64,000 bases of DNA, taken from positions 1-64,000 of the forward strand of contig JAKVKH010000019.1 in NCBI GenBank assembly GCA_022486625.1. The letters are read 5' to 3'. Below the pieces are notes generated by a model. It worked only from the letters and a program-made list of their open reading frames with translations, made no database searches and was not told where the DNA came from. Positions 25,096-32,999 of this stretch are shown here, piece by piece (within the stretch, counting starts at the first letter, position 1; each line of letters begins with the position of its first letter). Source of the DNA: Butyrivibrio sp. GTDB lineage: Bacteria; Bacillota; Clostridia; Lachnospirales; Lachnospiraceae. Both the position numbers and the translations under genes were made by a program.

Positions 25096-26088
25096 ATGAA
25101 TCAGCGTGCAATTGCACTTTGGGGAGAAGAAGAATATGACTATCCGATGGCATACGGTTTTATGCCAAATATTGTACCTTATCTGCATGAAGGCGAAAAA
25201 GTAAGACCCTGCGTTCTGGTTGTACCGGGCGGAGGTTACTGTTTTGTAGCTCCATCTGAAGGCGAACCGGTGGCAGATCGTTTCTGGGATAAAGGATATC
25301 AGACTTTTGTCCTGACTTACACGGTGAACATGCTGTTTAATGCACCGCTGAAGGATCAGGCACTGAAGGATATCTCCAGAGCGATCCGCATCATCAGAAA
25401 GAATGCGGAAAAATGGCATATTGATCCGGATAAAATATATATCTGCGGTTTTTCAGCGGGTGGTCATCTCTGCGCAGATTCCTGCGTTCACTTTATGGAA
25501 GCAGAAGATCCGAATCCGCAGTATAAGAATATTTCGGCACGTCCTGATGCTGCAATTCTTTCATATCCGGTGATTACATCCGGCGAATATGCGCATCAGG
25601 ATTCGTTCCGTGCACTTCTGGGGAGTGATATTTATGAGCAGCAGGACGAAAGCAGCAGAAGGCTGCTGCATCATGCATCTCTGGAAACACAGGTCAGCGG
25701 GCAGACGCCGCCCTGCTTCCTGTGGCATACGGCAACAGACGGGCTTGTTCCCATGGAAAATACATTGTTGTTTGTCCATGCACTGAAGGAACACGGTATA
25801 ACCTTTGCCATGCATGTTTTTTCAAAGGGAAACCACGGACTTTCAATTGCTGATTCATCTTGGGCGCATGGAAGAGTGGGAGAAACATATTGTCTGGAGC
25901 AGAGCATCAAAGTGGCGCAGGCAATCAGGGAAGATCGTATTATGCTGCCGCTTGAGAGCAAAAAGGCATTCCTGGAATCTTTCCATGAAGTCCCGACGCA
26001 GGAGGATCTGCAGCTTAATATACCGAATCCTGAAGTCGCAGTATGGCCGGAACTGGCGGATGAGTGGCTTACGAGTATCGCAGAATAA
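25096..26088 (+). CDS. Alpha/beta-hydrolase, acetyl(xylan) esterase-like
   Basis: 330 residues. The oxyanion motif VPGGGY, nucleophile GFSAGG (Ser about 125), Asp in ATDGLVP and His in GNHGLS give a full catalytic triad of the BD-FAE/Aes-type esterases. No signal peptide is seen, so it is cytoplasmic, which fits deacetylation of imported acetylated oligosaccharides. The C-terminal tail of about 60 residues (ending WPELADEWLTSIAE) is typical of the clostridial members. GAGGAG lies before the start. It forms a likely operon with the HD gene upstream and the GGDEF-EAL gene downstream. Confidence 0.88.
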   Translation: MNQRAIALWGEEEYDYPMAYGFMPNIVPYLHEGEKVRPCVLVVPGGGYCFVAPSEGEPVADRFWDKGYQTFVLTYTVNMLFNAPLKDQALKDISRAIRIIRKNAEKWHIDPDKIYICGFSAGGHLCADSCVHFMEAEDPNPQYKNISARPDAAILSYPVITSGEYAHQDSFRALLGSDIYEQQDESSRRLLHHASLETQVSGQTPPCFLWHTATDGLVPMENTLLFVHALKEHGITFAMHVFSKGNHGLSIADSSWAHGRVGETYCLEQSIKVAQAIREDRIMLPLESKKAFLESFHEVPTQEDLQLNIPNPEVAVWPELADEWLTSIAE

Positions 26089-26122
26089 TCACATGACAGC
26101 AGTTCTTTGAGGGGAAAAAGTT

Positions 26123-27784
26123 ATGGCGACGGGGATAAATGAAACAATCAGCAGAATTTTTGACACATTCTCTGTTGTTTCAAAAAGCAGATATTCAGTA
26201 GTGTACGACATCTTTCATCATTATGCCAGATGGTCTGTAAATGCAGTAGAGTATTTTGATCTTCCGGGAGAATATGTCAGTAAGGCGGATGAAGCCTGGG
26301 AACAGAGAATTCATCCGCAGGATCTGGAGAATTATCGTGCGAGATTCAGAGATCTTCTGACCGGAATTGCACAGGAGCAGCCATTTGAGTATCGGATAAA
26401 AAACAAAAGCGGCGAATATATTGCCTGTTCCAGCAGAGCGGCAATTATCAGGGACTATTCCGGTAAACCGGCTTATCTTGCTTTTTCTATTATCAATCAG
26501 GGCGTAGTTACCAATACGGACCCTATTACCAGAGCAGAAAATCTGTATGAATTTTATAATCTACTGAGAAAGCGGAAAGCCAGAAAGCAGAAGAGTATTG
26601 TTCTGCTGATTGATGCGATCCGCTTTGATGATATTAATCGCAGTTATGGATACATGTTTGGAAATGATGTGCTTAAGGCAATGGCAGAGTTGCTGTCAAA
26701 TCTGACCAGAAATCAGGGAGATGTTTACCGTGCGGACGGAACCGGTCTGATTTTTTCTTCGGAAACGCTTTCTCTTGATGAAATCAGAAAACTGTATGCC
26801 AGAATGCGCACAGAAATGAAAAATGCGTTTTATGTGTCCGGAACGAGAGTAACTGTATCAATTGCCGGTGGTGTAGTGCTTGCGGATAACTTTGATATTG
26901 ACGAGCACGTGATATATACCAATGCAAAGTATGTGCTGGAAATTTCCAGAGAACGAAATCATGGAGGACTGGTAATCTATCATAATGAGAACCAGGATAA
27001 GAGCAGCAGGAGGCTTGAACTTGCAGATACACTTCGAACAGATATTGCGAATCGGTGTACAGGGTTTTATCTGTGCTATCAGCCGGTGATATCGGCAGCG
27101 GATAATGTACTGTCCGGTGCAGAAGTGCTTCTGCGCTGGAATAAAGCGCCGTTTGGAGAACTGATGCCGGATGAGTTTGTGCCATGGCTGGAAAATGACA
27201 GTTCCTTTTTTGAACTTGGCAACTGGATTCTGGAGCAGGCATTTACAGAAACCAGTGAACTGCTGGCAAAAAATCCGGATTTTATGCTGGGAATCAATCT
27301 GACATATATGCAGCTTGAACGAAGCGAATTTCGTACGGCACTGATGCAGATCTTTCGAAGAACAGGATTTCCGGCAAGAAATCTGACGATTGAATTGACC
27401 AGAAGATGCAGGCTGATGAGTAATGAACATCTGAAAAGTCAGGTGGATTTTCTGAAAGCATGTGGCTGCAAAATTGCAGTAGATGTAGATGATTTTGCAG
27501 CGCTCGACCTCATACGGATTCTTCCGGTTGACAGGGTAAAGCTGGATCGCAAATTTGTAAGCGTGATTGAAAACAGCCAGGTGGATCAGTATATGGTGGA
27601 AGCAATTACCGGTTTTGCGGGAAATATGAATATCAGGATTACCATGACCGGAGTTGAGGATGAGCAGAAAATGCTGTTTATCCGTGACAGGTATCCGGCA
27701 GACAGCTTCCAGGGGTTTTATTATTCCAGACCGGTCAGAATCGGGGAAATGAGATATATTCAGATGAGCGGGTGGAAAAAGTGA
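26123..27784 (+). CDS. PAS-GGDEF-EAL protein with degenerate catalytic sites
   Basis: 553 residues in three parts: a PAS-like sensor (about 20-135), a GGDEF-like domain (about 150-290) and an EAL domain (about 300-550). In the GGDEF part the signature loop reads RADGTGLIF, so cyclase activity is unlikely. In the EAL part, EVL, IELTRR, DVDDF, KLDRKF and QGFYYSRP keep several metal ligands, but the EGVE motif reads TGVED, losing the glutamate usually assigned as general base. It may bind cyclic di-GMP or GTP as a receptor rather than turn it over (inference). Soluble, no membrane helix. Follows the esterase by 34 bases with GAGGGG upstream. Confidence 0.85.
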   Translation: MATGINETISRIFDTFSVVSKSRYSVVYDIFHHYARWSVNAVEYFDLPGEYVSKADEAWEQRIHPQDLENYRARFRDLLTGIAQEQPFEYRIKNKSGEYIACSSRAAIIRDYSGKPAYLAFSIINQGVVTNTDPITRAENLYEFYNLLRKRKARKQKSIVLLIDAIRFDDINRSYGYMFGNDVLKAMAELLSNLTRNQGDVYRADGTGLIFSSETLSLDEIRKLYARMRTEMKNAFYVSGTRVTVSIAGGVVLADNFDIDEHVIYTNAKYVLEISRERNHGGLVIYHNENQDKSSRRLELADTLRTDIANRCTGFYLCYQPVISAADNVLSGAEVLLRWNKAPFGELMPDEFVPWLENDSSFFELGNWILEQAFTETSELLAKNPDFMLGINLTYMQLERSEFRTALMQIFRRTGFPARNLTIELTRRCRLMSNEHLKSQVDFLKACGCKIAVDVDDFAALDLIRILPVDRVKLDRKFVSVIENSQVDQYMVEAITGFAGNMNIRITMTGVEDEQKMLFIRDRYPADSFQGFYYSRPVRIGEMRYIQMSGWKK

Positions 27785-27790
27785 TTTCCG

Positions 27791-27840
27791 TTGACAATTA
27801 AACCGGTGCATGTATATACTTGGTAAAACGGTTTATAAAA
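27791..27840 (+). promoter_or_regulatory. lacI-family gene promoter and operator
   Basis: TTGACA (27791-27796) and TATACT (27815-27820) are spaced by 18 bases. Immediately downstream lies the operator-like GGTAAAACGGTTTATAAAA (27822-27840), which matches 17 of 19 bases of a site before the importer operon. The layout suggests autorepression. Confidence 0.7.
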
Positions 27841-27858
27841 ATCAAGGGAGAATCCAGA

Positions 27859-28893
27859 ATGACAATCAAGGAAATTGCGAGACTGTGCAATGTTTCTCCG
27901 GCAACAGTGTCCAATGTAATCAATGGTAAACATAAAGCGGGAAACGAAACGGCGCAAAGAATTCTGGATGTAATCAGGGAACAGGATTACCATCCCAATC
28001 AGATTGCACAGGGGCTGCGAAGACAGTCCACGAAGATGGTAGGACTTCTGGCGGAAGATATGACCATGTTCTGTACACCGTTGATCATTGATGGAATCAT
28101 GCGGTTCTGTGAGGACAATGGCTATAATGTGATTCTTGAAAATATGAGGCTATATGCAAGATGGCAGGACAGTTGGTTCCATAATAACCAGAAATATCAG
28201 TCGGTACTGCAACCGGCACTGAAGGAACTGATGTCGCTTCGTGTTGACGGAATGATCTATATTGCAGGACATGAGAGAATTGTAGAAGGTTTTGAAGAAA
28301 CGGATATTCCCATGGTGGCAGCGTATACCTATACAACAACACACAGAATTCCGGCAGTTGTGATTGATGATGAAAAGGGCGGCTATGACATTACCAGTTA
28401 TCTGATCAGTATGGGACATCGTAAAATCGGGGTACTGGCCGGAGAAATTGATAATCTGCATACGCAGGCGCGTATCAGAGGCTATCAGAAAGCTTTATTT
28501 GAGAACGGAATTCTCTGTGATCTGAGTCTGATTCATTATGGTGCATGGAACCGACAGGGCGGATATGAGGCTGCAGGATATTTTGAAAACAGAGATATTA
28601 CAGCCATGCTTTGCTTTTCAGATCAGATTGCAGGCGGTGTATATGATTATATGCATGAGCATCACATAGAGATCGGACGTGATATATCAGTTGCAGGATA
28701 TGATGATCAGACAATGGCAGAGTATCTTTATCCCAGCCTGACTACCATGCAGCTGCCCCTGTTCGATATCGGATACCATGCAGCACAGAAACTGGTAGGC
28801 GTTCTGTCCGGGGATCCTGTCAGAGAGGACGATATAGAGCGGCTGCCATGCAAATTGCTGATTCGCAGCTCAGTTACCAGAATCAGTAGCTGA
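27859..28893 (+). CDS. LacI/GalR-family transcriptional regulator
   Basis: 344 residues. The N-terminal helix-turn-helix reads TIKEIARLCNVSPATVSNVINGK, followed by the hinge helix and a periplasmic-binding-protein-like ligand domain (from MVGLLAEDMTMF), ending with a dimer interface typical of the family. The ATG at 27859 follows AGGGAG; the frame is open 13 codons earlier but runs into the promoter. It precedes and very probably controls the solute-binding protein and permease genes, based on the shared 19-bp operator. Its effector should be the imported sugar or a derivative. Confidence 0.94.
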   Translation: MTIKEIARLCNVSPATVSNVINGKHKAGNETAQRILDVIREQDYHPNQIAQGLRRQSTKMVGLLAEDMTMFCTPLIIDGIMRFCEDNGYNVILENMRLYARWQDSWFHNNQKYQSVLQPALKELMSLRVDGMIYIAGHERIVEGFEETDIPMVAAYTYTTTHRIPAVVIDDEKGGYDITSYLISMGHRKIGVLAGEIDNLHTQARIRGYQKALFENGILCDLSLIHYGAWNRQGGYEAAGYFENRDITAMLCFSDQIAGGVYDYMHEHHIEIGRDISVAGYDDQTMAEYLYPSLTTMQLPLFDIGYHAAQKLVGVLSGDPVREDDIERLPCKLLIRSSVTRISS

Positions 28894-28918
28894 TCAGATT
28901 TTTTCATAATGATTATCA

Positions 28919-28951
28919 GATGAGGTGCGTTTGTATGCATCTCATTTTTTT
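28919..28951 (+). terminator. Terminator after the LacI-type gene
   Basis: ATGAGGTGC (28920-28928) pairs with GCATCTCAT (28937-28945), one G-U pair, followed by a run of T. It separates the regulator from the importer operon. Confidence 0.8.
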
Positions 28952-28967
28952 GTACAAAATATAGCAT

Positions 28968-29115
28968 GAAACGTTTAACTACGTAGAAAAAATCAGACAA
29001 TAATGCATAATACCAGCAATATGAAGCATAAATACGATTATAAGAGATTAATTCTATTGACTTTTCATAATTCTGAGTATATCATTTTTAATGTAAGGTA
29101 AATCGATTTATAAAA
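28968..29115 (+). promoter_or_regulatory. Importer operon promoter with LacI-type operators
   Basis: The promoter is TTGACT (29057-29062), 17 bases, TATCAT (29080-29085). Downstream is GGTAAATCGATTTATAAAA (29097-29115), which contains the perfect palindrome TAAATCGATTTA. Upstream is a second LacI-core palindrome AAACGTTT (28969-28976). Both are good repressor sites. Confidence 0.7.
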
Positions 29116-29147
29116 GTGGAGTAAAAAACAATTACAGGGAGGGTAAA

Positions 29148-30821
29148 ATGAAGAAGAAAATCGTATCAGTACTGTTATGCATGGTAACAGTAACTTCCAT
29201 GCTCGGGGGCTGTGGAAGCGCAGGAACGCAGTCGGGGGCGGCAGCTTCAGATACAGCGAAGGAGGCGGTGGCCGGAGCATCCAAGTCAGCAGATAGTGCA
29301 TCAGCGGTAAGCGCAGATGCATCAAGCGGATCATCGGCACTTTCAGCAGATGCACAGCAGGCAATTGCAGACCGTAAGGCAAAGGCACAGAAAGACGGAA
29401 AATATGAGAAAATCGTTGTTTCCTTTTTCGACTGGACCGGAAAGCCGGCGGGCCTTGACCGAATCAATGCAGATATCTGCAAGTATACAGAAGACGCACT
29501 TGGGCTTGATGTAGAACTGCAGATTATTGATTCAGCAGCATACGGGGATGATATGAAGCTGATGCTTTCATCCGGAGAACAGGTAGATCTTTTTTCCACC
29601 TGTGCACTTGGCTACAATGTATGCATTAACAATGGATATGTAATGGATCTGGAAGAAGACGATCTGTTATCAAAATATGGCACGGGCATCTCTGCTGCAG
29701 TACGAAAGGATTATCTGGATGCCTGCAGAGTCGGCGGGACATTATATGGTATTCCTCCGATCAAGGATTATGCAATACAGACTGCTGCAGTGTGCATCGG
29801 ACAGGAATATCTGGATGGAATCGGGTATGATTACAGTTCCCTGCAGGCAGATAATCTGGGATATGCCAAGGTAACCTGGGATGATATCAACGGAATTTTC
29901 AAGCAGCTTCACACCAAATATCCGGATAAGTTCGTAATGGCAATTCAGGATAACGGATTAAGCCAGGGCAGTTCGGTTGATCCTGTCGGAGGCGATTATT
30001 ACGGAGGACTTCTGGATCCGCAGAACAGTCTGAAGGTAGAAGATGTTTACACTTCAGATACTTTCAAGGAATGGTGCCAGAGGGCATATGACTGGAATCA
30101 GGCCGGCTACATTTCACAGGATGCACTGACAGATGACACCGGTGCTTCGGCAAAGGTAAAGTCGGGATCCTATATGGCAATGATGGCATGCAGCAAGCCT
30201 GGATATAAGACCCAGATTTCCGGAGAATGCGGACGGGATATGGCTGTGTTTGATGTAGGAAACAGTTTCATGAGTTCTTCTTCCGTATCGGCATTCCCGT
30301 GGTGTATCAATCAGAACACGGAGGATCCGGTGGCTGCGATGCAGGTACTCAATGCACTGTACAGTGATCCGGTGTTGTCCAATTATCTGTGTTGGGGCGA
30401 AGAGGGCAAAGAATATAAGGTAAACAGTGATACTTCCATTACTTATGCAGATGGTGTGGATGCCAACAATTCTCAGTACTATCCAAATGTACTCTGGATG
30501 ATGCCCAATCCGTATGTTGCACATGTATGGCAGGGAGATCCGCTCGATATCGGACAGCAGATGGCTACATTTAATGACAGCTGCGAATGTAAGTCCAAGG
30601 CACTCGGATTCACATGGGATAACAGTGATGTATCAAGTGAATATACGGCATTGAAGAATGCATATGATCAATATGCACCGCAGGTGGTATTCGGATTTAC
30701 GGCACCGGAGGAAGGAATCAAACAGCTTGATGATGCTTTGAAAGCTGCAGGTCTTGACGATTATATGGCTGCAAAGCAGGAAGCACTTGATAAATGGGCA
30801 AAAGAAAGCGGCGTTCAGTGA
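29148..30821 (+). CDS. Sugar ABC transporter solute-binding lipoprotein
   Basis: 557 residues. A type II signal peptide ends at the lipobox MLGGC (Cys about 22), and a Ser/Ala-rich linker follows. The body is an extracellular solute-binding protein family 1 fold, and the C-terminal EEGIKQLDDALKAAGLDDYMAAKQ resembles the DUF3502 region of LplA-type proteins. These import oligosaccharides with LplB/YtcP permeases. AGGGAGG precedes the start. It is the first gene of the LacI-controlled operon; the permeases follow after a 208-base gap that holds a structured element. The sugar is unknown. Confidence 0.93.
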   Translation: MKKKIVSVLLCMVTVTSMLGGCGSAGTQSGAAASDTAKEAVAGASKSADSASAVSADASSGSSALSADAQQAIADRKAKAQKDGKYEKIVVSFFDWTGKPAGLDRINADICKYTEDALGLDVELQIIDSAAYGDDMKLMLSSGEQVDLFSTCALGYNVCINNGYVMDLEEDDLLSKYGTGISAAVRKDYLDACRVGGTLYGIPPIKDYAIQTAAVCIGQEYLDGIGYDYSSLQADNLGYAKVTWDDINGIFKQLHTKYPDKFVMAIQDNGLSQGSSVDPVGGDYYGGLLDPQNSLKVEDVYTSDTFKEWCQRAYDWNQAGYISQDALTDDTGASAKVKSGSYMAMMACSKPGYKTQISGECGRDMAVFDVGNSFMSSSSVSAFPWCINQNTEDPVAAMQVLNALYSDPVLSNYLCWGEEGKEYKVNSDTSITYADGVDANNSQYYPNVLWMMPNPYVAHVWQGDPLDIGQQMATFNDSCECKSKALGFTWDNSDVSSEYTALKNAYDQYAPQVVFGFTAPEEGIKQLDDALKAAGLDDYMAAKQEALDKWAKESGVQ

Positions 30822-30885
30822 GAGGAAAACTGCTGATAGCGGTAATTTAGATCGAATTTTGCAGGATGTACGTCTTATCAGAGCG

Positions 30886-30980
30886 GGAGGGTGCCACTGG
30901 CATCCTCCTACTCAATATATATGTGAATAAGCAGTGTCAGGTGGTCAGGGAACACAATGAGGCTATGCCTGTTTATTCAT
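30886..30980. repeat. Intergenic hairpin and short three-way-junction element
   Basis: GGAGGGTGCC and GGCATCCTCC form a 10-bp hairpin (30886-30908). It is followed by GTGAATAAGCAG (30923-30934) and CTGTTTATTCAT (30969-30980), which pair as a closing stem around two short arms (GTGT/ACAC and AGGC/GCCT). The closing arms match those of the 135-bp repeat unit at 10135 while the interior differs. The element lies between the binding protein and its permeases, where it could stabilise or attenuate the upstream message. Confidence 0.65.
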
Positions 30981-31029
30981 GGAGTATGGAGGCTGTAGCG
31001 GTAACACTGAGATGAAAGCGGGAGAAAAA

Positions 31030-31980
31030 ATGATGTCTGAACATAATAAATCTGCAGGGACTTTACACAGGACAGGAAAGAAGAAAGCGGTAAGGTATAT
31101 TCCGCTTTATCTGATGGCATTCCCCGGGATGCTGTATCTGTTTGTCAATAATTACATGCCGCTGCCGGGACTTATTCTTGCATTTAAAAAATACAGTGCA
31201 AGAAAAGGCATTTTCGGCTCTAAGTTTGTCGGCTTTAAAAATTTCAAATATCTTTTTGCTACACAGGATGCATTTATCATTACCAGAAATACCATCTGCT
31301 ACAATATTGTATTCATTATTGTGAATACCGTCTGCGCGATTTTTGTGGCAATCCTGCTGGCGGAAATGACATCGAAGGTAAAAAAACTCTACCAGTCACT
31401 GATTCTGCTGCCATACATGATTTCCATGGTAATTGTCAGCTATCTGGTGTTTGGATTTCTATCAACGGAAAACGGATTCTTCAATAATACAATTCTGAAA
31501 GCATTTGGCGCAGCACCGGTTTCCTGGTACATGGAAAAAAAGTACTGGCCGTTCATCCTTGTTTTTGTGAATACATGGAAATCCATCGGTTATAACTGTG
31601 TCATTTATCTGGCGACCATTCTGAGCTTTGACCGCAGTATCTATGAATCAGCAGCAATTGACGGAGCATCCAAATGGCAGCAGATCCGTAAGATTACGGT
31701 TCCTCTTTTAAAACCGACGATTATCATGCTGACGCTCCTTGCTGTCGGCAGAATTTTCTATTCTGATTTCGGACTGTTCTATCAGGTACCGCAGAATCAG
31801 GGCGCATTGTTCTCTGTTACCAATACAATTGATACCTACGTATACAGAGGACTTCTGGAAAGCGGTGATATGGCGATGTCTTCCGCTGCAGGTCTGTATC
31901 AGTCCATTGTCGGATTCATTCTGGTACTTGGAGCCAATCTTCTGGTACGTAAGATAGAACCGGACAGTGCACTGTTCTGA
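31030..31980 (+). CDS. Sugar ABC transporter permease (LplB type)
   Basis: 316 residues with six predicted membrane helices. It begins in the LplB manner (RYIPLYLMAFPGMLYLFVNNYMPLPGLILAFKKY) and carries the EAA-type loop ESAAIDGASKWQQIRKITVPLLKPTI that contacts the ATPase. The ATG at 31030 follows GGGAG; an earlier in-frame ATG at 30979 falls inside the intergenic repeat element. It forms a heterodimer with the next gene product. No ATPase gene is linked, so a shared MsmK-type ATPase encoded elsewhere is expected. Confidence 0.92.
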   Translation: MMSEHNKSAGTLHRTGKKKAVRYIPLYLMAFPGMLYLFVNNYMPLPGLILAFKKYSARKGIFGSKFVGFKNFKYLFATQDAFIITRNTICYNIVFIIVNTVCAIFVAILLAEMTSKVKKLYQSLILLPYMISMVIVSYLVFGFLSTENGFFNNTILKAFGAAPVSWYMEKKYWPFILVFVNTWKSIGYNCVIYLATILSFDRSIYESAAIDGASKWQQIRKITVPLLKPTIIMLTLLAVGRIFYSDFGLFYQVPQNQGALFSVTNTIDTYVYRGLLESGDMAMSSAAGLYQSIVGFILVLGANLLVRKIEPDSALF

Positions 31981-32000
31981 GAAAAGGCGGAGGAATACAG

Positions 32001-32897
32001 ATGAAAACAAAAGATGAAAGAAGATTTCAGGTTCTGGCACATATTGTCCTGATTATATTATCATTACTGGCAGTCATTCCATTTTTTCTGCTGATCATAT
32101 CTTCATTTACGGATAACAATACACTGATTGCAAACGGGTATTCCTTTACACCGGCCAAATGGAGCATTTATGCATATCAGTATATTTTCAAAACCGGTAA
32201 TTCAGTATTGCATTCCTATGGAATATCCATTATGCTGACGCTTCTGGGAACCACGCTGGCACTTGCAATTACAACGCTTTTGGCCTATGCGCTTTCCAAG
32301 CCGGATCTGCCGGGCAGAAGGATACTGATGTTCCTGGTTTTTTTCACACTTCTTTTTAACGGAGGACTGGTACCAACCTATATTGTGTATACCAATATCT
32401 TCAATATTAAAAACACGTTCTGGTCTCTTCTGATCCCGGGGCTTATGATGAACGGCTTTAACGTGCTGCTGATGAAATCATATTTCAGTACAAGTGTACC
32501 GGGCGAAATCATGGATGCAGCCTATATTGATGGAGCGTCTGAGTTCCAGGCATTCGGACGGATTGCACTTCCGCTGGCCAAGCCGATTGTGGCGACAATC
32601 GGACTCTTTGCAGGGATTGCATACTGGAATGACTGGATGAATGGTTATATCTATCTGACGAAAAGAACAGATCTTTATTCTGTACAGAACCTGTTGAACC
32701 GGATGATGCAGAACATTCAGTATCTGTCACAGAACAGTGCACATATTCAGGATGCAGGCGTAGGACTGGCTTCCATTCCGTCGGTTTCGGTACGTATGGC
32801 AATGGCTACAGTCGGTGTACTGCCGATTCTCATCTGCTATCCGTTTATCCAGGGCAGCTTTGTCAAGGGAATTACGCTTGGCGGAGTAAAGGGATAA
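32001..32897 (+). CDS. Sugar ABC transporter permease (YtcP/LplC type)
   Basis: 298 residues, six membrane helices, with the EAA loop DAAYIDGASEFQAFGRIALPLAKPIVAT and the C-terminal family ending YPFIQGSFVKGITLGGVKG. It follows the first permease by 20 bases with GGCGGAGG upstream. The two permeases and the binding lipoprotein make a CUT1-type oligosaccharide importer without its own ATPase. It is the last gene of the operon; no clear terminator is seen before the feoAB promoter. Confidence 0.93.
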   Translation: MKTKDERRFQVLAHIVLIILSLLAVIPFFLLIISSFTDNNTLIANGYSFTPAKWSIYAYQYIFKTGNSVLHSYGISIMLTLLGTTLALAITTLLAYALSKPDLPGRRILMFLVFFTLLFNGGLVPTYIVYTNIFNIKNTFWSLLIPGLMMNGFNVLLMKSYFSTSVPGEIMDAAYIDGASEFQAFGRIALPLAKPIVATIGLFAGIAYWNDWMNGYIYLTKRTDLYSVQNLLNRMMQNIQYLSQNSAHIQDAGVGLASIPSVSVRMAMATVGVLPILICYPFIQGSFVKGITLGGVKG

Positions 32898-32918
32898 GGA
32901 AATACAGACAGTATGTTG

Positions 32919-32977
32919 TTGACAATGATTATCAATAAGATTATCATCAAATCGGATATCATCTTATTGATAATCAT
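32919..32977 (+). promoter_or_regulatory. feoAB promoter inside a 17-bp inverted repeat (Fur/DtxR-type operator)
   Basis: TTGACA (32919-32924), 17 bases, TATCAT (32942-32947). The spacer ATGATTATCAATAAGAT is repeated as an exact inverse at 32961-32977. The GATTATCA/TGATAATC content resembles Fur-type iron boxes, so iron-dependent repression of feoAB is likely. Confidence 0.8.
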
Positions 32978-32999
32978 AATCAAAACATACGAGGCAAAT

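Noticed and set aside
30979-31029. Upstream ATG for the LplB-type permease
   Set aside because: It lies in the closing stem of the intergenic element and lacks a ribosome binding site, whereas GGGAG precedes the ATG at 31030.
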